Notes under the pieces: model-generated
Databases searched by the model: none
What the model was told of the DNA's origin: nothing
Seen by the model: the letters and a program-made list of their open reading frames with translations, nothing else
Source: Sulfitobacter sp.
Lineage (GTDB): Bacteria > Pseudomonadota > Alphaproteobacteria > Rhodobacterales > Rhodobacteraceae
Assembly: GCA_024636405.1 (NCBI GenBank)
Contig: JAGXHC010000206.1
Location: 1-6,133 of the forward strand
Length of the DNA: 6,133 nt
Reading direction: 5' to 3'
In this document: positions 1-5,909 of the stretch, piece by piece
How the letters are laid out: every line of letters begins with the position of its first letter
Position numbering within the stretch: position 1 is the stretch's first letter
Translations under genes and position numbers: made by a program

Positions 1-393
1 CAATGCGTCGCCCGAGCGGTCCACACCGGGCCCTTTTCCGTACCACATGGAAAACACGCCTTCGACTTGCGCATGTGGGTCCAGATGCGCTTGCTGTGCG
101 CCCAGCACGGCGGTGGCGCCCAGGTCTTCGTTGACGGCGGGGAGGAATTTGATCTTGGCGGTTTCAAGGCGTTGCGTCTGGGTCCAGAGTTCCTGATCCA
201 AACCGCCAAGCGGCGAGCCGCGATAGCCTGACACGAACCCGGCGGTGTTCAACCCTGCGGCGCGATCCCGGCGCGCCTGATCGAACATGATGCGCACCAG
301 CGCCTGCGTCCCGGTCATGAATACACGGCCTTCGGTTTTGGCATATCGGTCATCAAGCGCGTAGGTGGTGAAATCGTGGTCAGCTTTTGTCAT
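1..393 (-). CDS. Indolepyruvate ferredoxin oxidoreductase, fused type, N-terminal part (cut by window start)
   Basis: The 131 visible codons are the N-terminus of a thiamine-diphosphate-dependent 2-oxoacid oxidoreductase that oxidatively decarboxylates arylpyruvates (from Trp, Phe, Tyr) to acyl-CoA in the cytoplasm. Seen: GTQALVRI at residues 28-35, the pyrimidine-domain signature GYRGSPLGG at 56-64, NEDLGATAVLGAQQ at 88-101 with the likely ThDP-activating Glu89, and MWYGKGPGVDRSGDA at 116-130. These are the conserved opening blocks of the long fused form, which usually runs to about 1,150 residues, so roughly 1,000 residues lie outside the window. The ATG (complement of 391-393) follows an AAGGGAG ribosome site on the minus strand (complement of 401-407). 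The gene is divergent from an Lrp-type regulator, a typical pairing for amino-acid catabolic enzymes. The symbols iorA/iorAB are also used for isoquinoline oxidoreductase, so none is assigned. Confidence 0.93.
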   Translation of the reverse strand, partial: MTKADHDFTTYALDDRYAKTEGRVFMTGTQALVRIMFDQARRDRAAGLNTAGFVSGYRGSPLGGLDQELWTQTQRLETAKIKFLPAVNEDLGATAVLGAQQAHLDPHAQVEGVFSMWYGKGPGVDRSGDAL

Positions 394-406
394 GACGGGG
401 CTCCCT

Positions 407-416
407 TGATCAGATG
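407..416 (-). promoter_or_regulatory. Candidate operator half-copy 1 (CATCTGATCA on minus strand)
   Basis: On the minus strand this reads CATCTGATCA, an exact inverted copy of the motif at 489-498. It contains the palindrome TGATCA and lies 14 nt from the start of the oxidoreductase gene. It overlaps a possible -10 box (TATCAT on the minus strand, 414-419, five of six matches to consensus); no good -35 is visible. Binding here would block transcription initiation. That it is an Lrp-family site is inferred from position and symmetry. Confidence 0.45.
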
Positions 417-452
417 ATAGCGCGTCCTGTGCGGTAAAGTGGTTCTTTGTGG

Positions 453-481
453 TTGGGATATCTGGCTGATTGTGGTTAAAT
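453..481 (+). promoter_or_regulatory. Candidate promoter of the lrp-family gene
   Basis: TTGGGA (453-458) and TTAAAT (476-481) are separated by 17 nt, and each matches four of six sigma-70 consensus bases. The predicted transcription start falls in the motif at 489-498, giving a short leader before the ATG at 518. An 8-bp direct repeat TTGTGGTT occurs at 447-454 and 470-477 in the same stretch. The match is modest and the call depends largely on position. Confidence 0.3.
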
Positions 482-488
482 ATTCCAG

Positions 489-500
489 CATCTGATCAGA
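489..500 (+). promoter_or_regulatory. Candidate operator copy 2 (CATCTGATCAGA)
   Basis: CATCTGATCA at 489-498 is the exact reverse complement of 407-416, and TCTGATCAGA at 491-500 is a perfect 10-bp palindrome. It lies immediately downstream of the proposed -10 box and ahead of the GAAAGG ribosome site (505-510). The two copies are centred 82 bp apart, almost eight helical turns. That fits autoregulation plus control of the divergent gene by the adjacent Lrp-family protein, whose relatives bind as dimers to octamers and bend or wrap DNA. The binding is inferred. Confidence 0.5.
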
Positions 501-517
501 TTGCGAAAGGCCCGTCC

Positions 518-970
518 ATGTTGGAGACAGATCGCAAACTGTTGTTGCTCTTGCAGCAGGATTCCCGGTTACCCAACCCAAAACTTGCCGAGCGGGTGAA
601 TCTATCACCCTCGGCCTGCTGGCGCAGGGTCCGGGCGCTGGAAGTATCGGGGGTGATCACGCGCTATGCCGCCATTGTCGATCCGCGCGCGTTGGGGCTG
701 AGGTTCGAGGCAATCGTACACGTGCATCTGGCGCGCCATGATGCGGCGGGCGTCGCGGCCTTTATCGCTGCGGTGCAAAGGCGCACCGAGGTGACGGAAT
801 GTTATGCCACCACCGGGCAGGCGGATTACCACCTGCGTGTGATTTGCCAGGATATCGAGACCTACAACGACTTTCTGGAGACCTTTTTGTTTCAGCAATC
901 GGTGGTGAATTCCGCGCAGACCAACGTGGTGCTGCGCCGGATAAAATCGGATGCACCGGTGACCGGGTGA
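518..970 (+). CDS. Lrp/AsnC-family transcriptional regulator
   Basis: A 150-residue protein, the usual Lrp/AsnC length. An N-terminal winged helix-turn-helix (about residues 4-50) includes PKLAERVNLSPSACWRRVRA (21-40), where the recognition helix matches the family's SPxxCxRRVxxLE pattern. A C-terminal RAM ligand-binding domain (about 62-142) includes TECYATTGQADYHLRVIC, the region that normally binds amino acid effectors and builds the oligomer. The start is set at 518 because GAAAGG (505-510) sits 7 nt upstream and residue 1 then aligns with the start of the helix-turn-helix domain; an in-frame ATG at 470 would add 16 unrelated residues and run through the operator. The divergent position suggests it senses an amino acid or arylpyruvate and controls the indolepyruvate oxidoreductase gene and itself. 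The specific effector cannot be read from the sequence. Confidence 0.92.
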   Translation: MLETDRKLLLLLQQDSRLPNPKLAERVNLSPSACWRRVRALEVSGVITRYAAIVDPRALGLRFEAIVHVHLARHDAAGVAAFIAAVQRRTEVTECYATTGQADYHLRVICQDIETYNDFLETFLFQQSVVNSAQTNVVLRRIKSDAPVTG

Positions 971-973
971 TTG

Positions 974-1001
974 TGCGCGCGCCAATGGTGCTGCGTGCGC
1001 A
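974..1001 (+). terminator. GC-rich hairpin after lrp, possible terminator
   Basis: TGCGCGCGC (974-982) pairs with GCGTGCGCA (993-1001) as a 9-bp stem with one G-U pair and a 10-nt loop, beginning 3 nt after the lrp stop codon. No T-tract follows, so it is not a textbook intrinsic terminator. It could still slow polymerase or protect the mRNA 3' end, and it marks a plausible boundary between lrp and the transporter operon. Confidence 0.35.
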
Positions 1002-1027
1002 GACCCTAATTCGGAGTTAATAATTCC
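996..1027 (+). promoter_or_regulatory. Candidate tctCBA promoter with overlapping dyad
   Basis: AATAAT (1019-1024) matches five of six -10 bases. TGCGCA (996-1001), 17 nt upstream, matches only three of six -35 bases and overlaps the lrp hairpin. GGAGTTAATAATTCC (1013-1027) is a 7-1-7 inverted repeat with one mismatch lying over the -10 box, a position typical of a repressor site. The leader to tctC would be about 90 nt, and I see no riboswitch-like fold in it. No TctD/TctE-type two-component regulator is in the window, so the controlling protein is unknown. Confidence 0.3.
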
Positions 1028-1119
1028 AAAAAGCTGCCGAACCCTTTACGGTTGAATGATGCGGCCGGTTGGGCTTGATTCTGACCGCGTCACCAAAAAA
1101 AACGTCTGGGAGGACAACC

Positions 1120-2088
1120 ATGAAGTATCGCTTTTTCAAAGCGCTGGCGACCAGTGTGGTTTTGGCCACGGGGGCGGCGGGGGCCGCATCGGCGGCGGAA
1201 TGCATTGCGCCGGCCAATCCCGGCGGTGGCTGGGATTTCACCTGCCGCCAGATCGGCAAGATCCTGTTTGATATCGGCGCGGTGGACAAACCTGTGCAGG
1301 TCACGAACATGGCCGGTGCCGGTGGCGGGCTTGCCTTTAGCCATGTCGTAACCGAGCAGAACGAAAACGAAGACATCATTGTCGCGGCGTCGTCGGCCAC
1401 CACCACGCGGCTGGCCCAGAATGCCTATGCCGGGATGACGGCCGATCAGGTCCGCTTTGTCGGTGCCATCGGCGCTGATCCGGGCGTGATTGTCGTGGCC
1501 AAGGACAGCCCGATCAAGAACCTTGATGATATGGTGAATATGATCAAGGAAGACCCGTCTTCGGTGGCATTTGCCGGCGGCTCTGCGGTTGGTGGCTTTG
1601 ACCACATGAAGCCGCTGATGATCCTGCAAAAGGCGGGGTTCACCGACATTCGCAAGATCAAATACATCGGTGTCGATGGCGGCGCGGATGCAATCACGCA
1701 AACGGTGGGCGGGTTCACGCAGGCCATGACGGGTGACATGTCCGAGGTCGTGGGCTTCGTCAAATCCGGCGAGGTCCGGGTGATCGCGGTGCTGACCGAT
1801 GAACGCGTGCCGGGGTTCGATGATATCCCGACCGCCAAGGAACAGGGCTATGACGTGGTCGCGGTGAACTGGCGCGGGCTTTATGTGCCAAAGGGTATTT
1901 CCGACGCAAAGTTCGACGAATGGGCCGACAAGTTGCAGCAGGTCGCCGACAGTGACGAATGGAAAACGGCGATGGAGTCCAATGGCCTTGCACCCTTCAC
2001 CAAGGTCGGCGGCGATTTCCAATCTTACGTCGATGGGCTGATTCTGGAGATTAATGCGATGTCCAAGGAACTGGGGGTCATCCAGTAA
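1120..2088 (+). CDS. tctC: Tripartite tricarboxylate transporter substrate-binding protein TctC
   Basis: The periplasmic binding protein of a TTT transporter: it captures a di- or tricarboxylate and delivers it to the TctA/TctB membrane part. The 322-residue product has a Sec signal peptide (MKYRFFK, a hydrophobic stretch, then ASA-A with cleavage near residue 25-26). The mature protein opens with ECIAPANPGGGWDFTC (27-42), the family's carboxylate-loop signature. Its only two cysteines, Cys28 and Cys42, sit at either end of that block, as I recall for enterobacterial citrate-type TctC, so a disulfide is plausible. Later blocks include VGAIGADPGVIVVAKDSP and AGGSAVGGFDH. The start at 1120 is chosen because GGGAGGA (1108-1114) lies 5 nt upstream and the signal peptide begins there; an in-frame ATG at 1069 would bury it behind 17 residues. 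The stop overlaps the tctB start by one base (TAATG), implying coupled translation. Substrate identity is uncertain: citrate-like is favoured. Confidence 0.95.
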   Translation: MKYRFFKALATSVVLATGAAGAASAAECIAPANPGGGWDFTCRQIGKILFDIGAVDKPVQVTNMAGAGGGLAFSHVVTEQNENEDIIVAASSATTTRLAQNAYAGMTADQVRFVGAIGADPGVIVVAKDSPIKNLDDMVNMIKEDPSSVAFAGGSAVGGFDHMKPLMILQKAGFTDIRKIKYIGVDGGADAITQTVGGFTQAMTGDMSEVVGFVKSGEVRVIAVLTDERVPGFDDIPTAKEQGYDVVAVNWRGLYVPKGISDAKFDEWADKLQQVADSDEWKTAMESNGLAPFTKVGGDFQSYVDGLILEINAMSKELGVIQ

Positions 2089-2525
2089 TGGCGTCAGACC
2101 GTATCTTCGGTCTGGTGATGTTGTTTCTCGCGCTGGCTTACATGGCCAGCGCGACACAGATACAGACAAGCTTTTTGGCCGATCCGGTGGGCCCGCGTGC
2201 GTTTCCGCTGCTGATTGGCGTGGTGGCGGCGTTATCGTCGCTTTTCATGATCTTGCGGCCGGATCCTGACCCGGACTGGCCCGGCACACGCACGGCACTG
2301 GCGTTGCTCATCGCTGTGGTGGTTCTGGTGGGGTATGCGTATGCGCTTAAGCCCTTTGGATTTCTGATCCCGACAGCGATCGCGGCAGGCATACTAAGTT
2401 ACCAGATTTCGCCGCGTCCGGTGGCCGCCGTACTGTCGGGGCTTGGCCTTTCGGCGGGCCTGTTTGTGGTCTTCCGGTTTGCGTTGGGCCTTAGCCTGAT
2501 CGGGCTGCCGAAAGGGTGGATGTAG
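2088..2525 (+). CDS. tctB: Tripartite tricarboxylate transporter small membrane subunit TctB
   Basis: The small integral membrane subunit of the TTT transporter, thought to assist the large TctA channel; its exact role is poorly defined in the family. The 145 residues are typical in length and strongly hydrophobic, with about four membrane segments near residues 6-22, 38-57, 68-87 and 112-136, plus a hydrophobic stretch near 90-104. The DPVGPRAFPLLIG block at 32-44 is the family's hallmark after the first helix. The acidic, proline-rich link RPDPDPDWPG (57-66) separates the two halves. The start codon overlaps the tctC stop by one base, and GGGGGTC about 10 nt upstream inside tctC may act as ribosome site. 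Only 3 nt separate its stop from tctA, so the three genes should be co-transcribed. Confidence 0.93.
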   Translation: MASDRIFGLVMLFLALAYMASATQIQTSFLADPVGPRAFPLLIGVVAALSSLFMILRPDPDPDWPGTRTALALLIAVVVLVGYAYALKPFGFLIPTAIAAGILSYQISPRPVAAVLSGLGLSAGLFVVFRFALGLSLIGLPKGWM

Positions 2526-2528
2526 CAC

Positions 2529-4034
2529 ATGGACCTTTTTTCAAACCTGGCACTTGGCTTTGGGGTGGCGCTGTCGCCGTTCACGCTGATGCTGGCGGTG
2601 ATCGGCTGTTTTCTGGGCACCATCATCGGTGCTTTGCCGGGGCTGGGGCCGTCCAATGGTGTGGCAATCCTGATCCCGCTGACCTTCACGATGGGGCTGG
2701 ACGCGACCAGCGCGCTGGTGCTGATGACCTCCGTTTATTACGGCGCAATGTATGGCGGACGGATCAGCTCGATCCTGCTGAATATTCCGGGTGATGAACC
2801 GGCGCTGATGACGACGCTTGACGGCTATCCGATGGCCAAGGCCGGGCGCGCGGGCGATGCGCTGGTATTGTCCGGCGTGGCGTCGTTTGTGGGGGCATTT
2901 TTGGCCACCGTTGGATTGATGTTGTTGGCGCCGATGCTGGCGCGGGTCGCCTATCTGTTCGGTCCGGCAGAGTATTTTGCGCTGTATCTGCTGGCCTTTT
3001 GCACCCTTGGTGGCATGGCAAGCAACAACCAGGCAAAGGCGGCGCTGGCGTCTTGTATCGGGCTGGCGATTGCGACAATCGGGGTGGACAACAGTTCCGG
3101 CATGCCGCGCCTGACGGGGGGCAATATGCACCTGATGGACGGGGTCGATTTTCTGGTCGCCATCGTGGGGCTTTTCGCCATCGCGGAGGTGTTCTTTTTC
3201 ATTGAAAGCCACGGCAAGGGGTCGTCCATCGGCGTGAAGCTGGACAAGGTGCGTATCCCCTGGAAAGACATCAACGACACCAAATGGACGATGCTGCGCG
3301 CGTCGGGTGTGGGGTTCATCGCGGGCATTTTGCCGGGGGCGGGTGCATCGCTGGGCTCTTTCATGGCCTATATGTCGGAGAAATCCATTGCCGGGCCGAA
3401 GGGTGGTTTTGGCACGGGCGTGCCCAAAGGCGTCGCCGCGCCAGAGGCGGGCAACAACGCAGCGGCAGGCGGGGCGCTGGTGCCGATGCTCACGCTGGGT
3501 GTGCCGGGATCAGGCACCACGGCGGTCCTTCTGGCGCTGCTGATGACGCTGAACATCACACCGGGGCCGACGCTGTTTACCGACCGGCCCGAGGTTGTCT
3601 GGGGGCTGATCGCGTCGCTGTTGATTGCCAATGTGGTGCTGTTGCTGATGAATGTGCCGATGGTGAAGGTTTTTGTGAGAATCCTGATGGTGCCTGCCTG
3701 GGTTTTGTTGCCGGGGGTGACGATGATCAGCTTTGTGGGCATCTATTCGCTGTCAGGCAGCTATTTCGATCTGCTGCTGATGGTGGGATTTGGCGTGCTG
3801 GGCTATGTGCTGCGCAAACTGGATATTCCCACCGTGCCGGTAATCCTGGGAATTCTGCTGGGCGGGAACATGGAGAACGCACTGCGCCGGGCGATGGTGC
3901 TGTCGGACGGTGACGCGATGTTCCTGTTTTCGACCCCGATTGCCGTGGGGCTGTGGGCCTTTGCCGTTCTGGGGTTTGTGGCGCCGATGTTCATGCGCAA
4001 TATTCTGCGCAAGCCTCAGGCGATAACGGACTAG
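2529..4034 (+). CDS. tctA: Tripartite tricarboxylate transporter large permease TctA
   Basis: The large inner-membrane permease of the TTT system, which moves the carboxylate captured by TctC by secondary, ion-driven transport. At 501 residues it is full length for the family, with around 10-12 hydrophobic segments. Two related motifs mark an internal duplication: GALPGLGPSNG at 34-44 and GILPGAGASLG at 266-276. Other family blocks are YYGAMYGGRISSILLNIPGD at 70-89, LDGYPMAKAGRAGDAL at 97-112, APEAGNNAAAGGALVP at 304-319 and LGVPGSGTT at 323-331. No frameshift or missing segment is visible. The ribosome site is probably AAAGGGTGGA within the end of tctB (2511-2520). With tctC and tctB it forms a complete transporter; no enzyme gene follows in the same operon, since hairpins lie directly downstream. 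Confidence 0.96.
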   Translation: MDLFSNLALGFGVALSPFTLMLAVIGCFLGTIIGALPGLGPSNGVAILIPLTFTMGLDATSALVLMTSVYYGAMYGGRISSILLNIPGDEPALMTTLDGYPMAKAGRAGDALVLSGVASFVGAFLATVGLMLLAPMLARVAYLFGPAEYFALYLLAFCTLGGMASNNQAKAALASCIGLAIATIGVDNSSGMPRLTGGNMHLMDGVDFLVAIVGLFAIAEVFFFIESHGKGSSIGVKLDKVRIPWKDINDTKWTMLRASGVGFIAGILPGAGASLGSFMAYMSEKSIAGPKGGFGTGVPKGVAAPEAGNNAAAGGALVPMLTLGVPGSGTTAVLLALLMTLNITPGPTLFTDRPEVVWGLIASLLIANVVLLLMNVPMVKVFVRILMVPAWVLLPGVTMISFVGIYSLSGSYFDLLLMVGFGVLGYVLRKLDIPTVPVILGILLGGNMENALRRAMVLSDGDAMFLFSTPIAVGLWAFAVLGFVAPMFMRNILRKPQAITD

Positions 4035-4058
4035 CGGGGCCGGGTGCGGCATTTCAAG

Positions 4059-4086
4059 GGATCGGATCGCTGACGCGCTCCGATCC
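4059..4086 (+). terminator. Strong hairpin downstream of tctA
   Basis: GGATCGGA (4059-4066) pairs exactly with TCCGATCC (4079-4086). Inside it, CGC (4068-4070) pairs with GCG (4075-4077) around a TGAC loop, leaving one T/C mismatch. The whole is a stem of 8 plus 3 pairs starting 24 nt after the tctA stop. No T-run follows, so it is either a non-canonical terminator or an mRNA-stabilising 3' structure. Confidence 0.5.
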
Positions 4087-4087
4087 G

Positions 4088-4135
4088 CTGGGGCGCTGCC
4101 CCAGACCCCGGGATATTTCAGGCCAGAAGAAGGGG
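4088..4135 (+). repeat. REP-like intergenic element with perfect hairpin
   Basis: CTGGGGCGCTGCCCCAG (4088-4104) is a perfect 7-bp stem with a 3-nt loop, one base after the preceding hairpin. It is followed by ACCCCGGGATATTTCAGG and the purine-rich CCAGAAGAAGGGGAGG. From memory, hairpins of the GGGGCnnnGCCCC type followed by CCCCGGGATATTT and an AGAAG tail recur downstream of many genes in Rhodobacteraceae genomes. Only one copy is in this window, so the repeat status is recollection and not shown here. It probably marks the 3' end of the tctCBA transcript. Confidence 0.45.
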
Positions 4136-4155
4136 AGGGCGGTTATGGGGTCGCC

Positions 4156-4193
4156 TTCGCGGACTTGACTTTCGCGGCTCGAACAGGACTGTT
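4156..4193 (+). promoter_or_regulatory. Weak candidate promoter of the class III dehydrogenase gene
   Basis: TTGACT (4165-4170) is a good -35 match (five of six), but the hexamer 17 nt downstream (ACTGTT, 4188-4193) is a poor -10. A direct repeat TTCGCGG flanks the -35 at 4156-4162 and 4171-4177, 15 nt apart on the same face, and could be a regulator site. The placement between the hairpins and the gene supports an independent promoter; the exact site is uncertain. Confidence 0.25.
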
Positions 4194-4219
4194 GCCCGAA
4201 CCCAGAAGGAGGATGCACC

Positions 4220-5335
4220 ATGATGAAAACCCGCGCTGCTGTTGCTGTTGCCGCTGGTCAGCCGCTTGAGATCATGGAGGTCAACCTTGAAGGGCCGCGC
4301 CGGGGCGAGGTGCTGGTTGAGATCAAGGCCACGGGCCTGTGCCACACTGACGAATTTACCCGTTCAGGCGATGATCCCGAAGGCATTTTTCCCGCCATTC
4401 TGGGACATGAAGGTGCAGGCGTCGTGATGGAGATCGGCGAGGGCGTCACCACGCTTGAGGTCGGCGATCACGTGATACCGCTTTATACGCCGGAGTGCCG
4501 CGAGTGCGACTATTGTCTGTCCGGTAAGACCAACCTCTGTCAGAAAATCCGCGTGACTCAGGGGCAGGGCCTGCTGCCCGATGGCACCACGCGGTTCTCC
4601 ATGATGGATGGTACGCCGATCCATCACTATATGGGCTGTTCAACCTTCGCGAACCACACCGTTATCCCTGAGATTGCGCTGGCCAAGGTGCGCAAAGACG
4701 CCCCGTTCGACAAGATTTGCTACATCGGTTGCGGCGTGACCACGGGCATCGGTGCCGTCATCAATACCGCCAAAGTCGAGATCGGCGCGCGCTGCGTGGT
4801 CTTTGGGTTGGGCGGCATCGGGCTTAACGTCATTCAGGGTCTGCGTCTTGCCGGGGCGGATCAGATCGTGGGTGTGGACCTGAACGACGACAAGGAAAAG
4901 ATCGGGCGTTATTTCGGGATGACTGATTTCGTCAATCCCACCAATGTGGACGGCGATATGGTGGCGCATCTTGTGGAACTGACCAAGGGCGGCGCCGATT
5001 ATACGTTTGACGCCACCGGCAACACCAAGGTCATGCGCACAGCGCTTGAGGCTGCGCACAAGGGGTGGGGCGAAAGCATCATCATCGGCGTGGCAGCCGC
5101 AGGGGCTGAGATTTCGACACGGCCATTCCAGTTGGTCACCGGCCGGGTTTGGCGCGGGACGGCCTTTGGCGGGGCCAAGGGGCGTACCGATGTGCCCAAG
5201 ATTGTCGATTGGTACATGGACGGCAAGATTGAGATCGACCCGATGATTACCCACAAGCTTACACTGGACCAGATCAACGAGGGGTTTGATCTGATGCATC
5301 AAGGCAAATCCATTCGGGCCGTCGTCGAGTTCTGA
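4220..5335 (+). CDS. frmA: S-(hydroxymethyl)glutathione dehydrogenase / class III alcohol dehydrogenase
   Basis: A cytoplasmic zinc- and NAD-dependent dehydrogenase that oxidises S-(hydroxymethyl)glutathione, the formaldehyde-glutathione adduct, to S-formylglutathione; class III enzymes also act on long-chain alcohols and S-nitrosoglutathione. The 371 residues fit the family. Catalytic zinc ligands are Cys41, His63 (with Glu64) and Cys171; structural zinc ligands are Cys93, Cys96, Cys99 and Cys107. The Rossmann motif GLGGIG (196-201) with Asp220 indicates NAD. Class III markers are present: GDDPEG at 50-55, Arg111 in the KIRVTQGQG block and Lys281, corresponding to the Asp/Glu, Arg and Lys that hold the glutathione adduct. 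The start follows an excellent AAGGAGGA (4206-4213) by 6 nt; a second ATG is the next codon. No S-formylglutathione hydrolase (fghA) or gfa gene follows, although these are frequent neighbours, so the second pathway step must be encoded elsewhere or upstream of another locus. Confidence 0.95.
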   Translation: MMKTRAAVAVAAGQPLEIMEVNLEGPRRGEVLVEIKATGLCHTDEFTRSGDDPEGIFPAILGHEGAGVVMEIGEGVTTLEVGDHVIPLYTPECRECDYCLSGKTNLCQKIRVTQGQGLLPDGTTRFSMMDGTPIHHYMGCSTFANHTVIPEIALAKVRKDAPFDKICYIGCGVTTGIGAVINTAKVEIGARCVVFGLGGIGLNVIQGLRLAGADQIVGVDLNDDKEKIGRYFGMTDFVNPTNVDGDMVAHLVELTKGGADYTFDATGNTKVMRTALEAAHKGWGESIIIGVAAAGAEISTRPFQLVTGRVWRGTAFGGAKGRTDVPKIVDWYMDGKIEIDPMITHKLTLDQINEGFDLMHQGKSIRAVVEF

Positions 5336-5391
5336 TCGCGGACGGTCGGTGTGCAAACAGCCGTGCGTTCCGAAAGTTCACGCAATGCGGG

Positions 5392-5419
5392 TTGTGCCGA
5401 TGGGTGCGAAGATTAGATT
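5392..5419 (+). promoter_or_regulatory. Candidate promoter of the Mo-hydroxylase genes
   Basis: TTGTGC (5392-5397) and TAGATT (5414-5419, four of six -10 matches) are 16 nt apart. The predicted start site falls in the palindrome at 5423-5435, which suggests repression of this transcription unit. The remainder of the 113-nt gap after the dehydrogenase gene (5336-5448) holds only a weak 5-bp dyad, TGCGT/ACGCA at 5364-5384, and no clear terminator. Confidence 0.35.
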
Positions 5420-5422
5420 GAA

Positions 5423-5435
5423 CTGAACGGTTCAG
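5423..5435 (+). promoter_or_regulatory. Perfect palindrome CTGAACGGTTCAG, candidate operator
   Basis: A perfect 6-1-6 inverted repeat directly ahead of the ribosome site AGGAGA (5437-5442) of the [2Fe-2S] subunit gene and just downstream of a plausible -10 box. Short GC-centred palindromes with GAAC/GTTC arms in this position are common for TetR-family repressors, but no such regulator is in the window, so the binding protein is unknown. As RNA the stem would be only 6 bp with a one-base loop, so a DNA operator is more likely than a terminator. Confidence 0.5.
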
Positions 5436-5448
5436 CAGGAGACGGCCC

Positions 5449-5907
5449 ATGAAAATGACGGTGAACGGGACCGACCACGAGGTCGATGTCGAAGATGACA
5501 TGCCCCTGCTATGGGTTTTGCGTGATGTGCTGGGCATTACCGGCCCGAAGTATGGTTGCGGCATTGCGCAATGCGGTGCTTGTACGGTCCATGTGGACGG
5601 TGTCGCGGTGCGGTCGTGCCAGCTTTTGGCGGGCGATCTGGACGGTGAGGTCACCACCATCGAAGGGCTTGGTACGCCGCAGGCGCTGCATGTGGTGCAG
5701 GCGGCCTGGATTGCACATCAAGTGGCGCAATGCGGATATTGTCAGTCCGGTCAGATCATGCAGGCGGCGTCATTTCTGGATATGAACCCGGACCCATCGG
5801 ACAATCAGATAGACGCGGCGATGAGCGGCAACCTGTGCCGTTGCGGCAGTTATCCACGTGTGCGCGCGGCGGTAAAAACCGCTGCGGCCAAGTTGCAGGG
5901 GGTCTGA
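5449..5907 (+). CDS. (2Fe-2S)-binding small subunit of isoquinoline 1-oxidoreductase-type molybdenum hydroxylase
   Basis: The electron-transfer small subunit of a xanthine oxidase-family hydroxylase; it passes electrons from the molybdenum site of the partner subunit through two [2Fe-2S] clusters. At 152 residues it is typical. The plant-ferredoxin-type cluster is held by Cys37, Cys42, Cys45 and Cys57 ([16 protein letters not shown] at 36-51). The second, helical-bundle cluster is held by Cys95, Cys98, Cys130 and Cys132 ([13 protein letters not shown], then [16 protein letters not shown]). Both are complete. The AGGAGA ribosome site lies 6 nt before the ATG. It has no signal peptide although its partner has a twin-arginine signal, so it would be exported folded together with the partner. 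The partner gene begins 2 nt after the stop. The substrate is not predictable: family members hydroxylate N-heterocycles or oxidise aldehydes, usually feeding electrons to a cytochrome. Confidence 0.94.
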   Translation: MKMTVNGTDHEVDVEDDMPLLWVLRDVLGITGPKYGCGIAQCGACTVHVDGVAVRSCQLLAGDLDGEVTTIEGLGTPQALHVVQAAWIAHQVAQCGYCQSGQIMQAASFLDMNPDPSDNQIDAAMSGNLCRCGSYPRVRAAVKTAAAKLQGV

Positions 5908-5909
5908 GG

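Noticed and set aside
470..517. Upstream ATG that would lengthen the Lrp-family protein by 16 residues
   Set aside because: It has no ribosome site, passes through the probable promoter and operator, and the added residues precede the normal family start.
1077..1081. GATTC, a CcrM-type methylation site near the tctC start
   Set aside because: A single 5-bp site is expected by chance and other copies occur within genes, so cell-cycle control cannot be argued from it.
1028..1119. Possible riboswitch or small RNA in the tctC leader
   Set aside because: Only a weak AACC/GGTT pairing and an A8 run are visible; no known aptamer core or strong fold could be recognised.
1090..2169. Long antisense open frame of 359 codons opposite tctC
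   Set aside because: It mirrors the strongly biased codons of tctC, has low-complexity Arg/His/Gly-rich content, shows no recognisable domain, and has no role apart from the well-supported tctC gene.
2541..3212. 223-codon antisense open frame opposite tctA
   Set aside because: Its Gln/Arg/His-rich composition is typical of an antisense reading of a membrane-protein gene; no homology is recognisable.
3284..3913. 209-codon same-strand open frame inside tctA
   Set aside because: It is an alternate-frame shadow of the intact TctA frame, rich in Gly, Ala, Cys and Arg, with no family motif; TctA is continuous so no frameshift needs explaining.
4640..5356. 238-codon antisense open frame opposite the dehydrogenase gene
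   Set aside because: It is a shadow of the GC-biased dehydrogenase gene, with no domain signature and no promoter or ribosome site of note.
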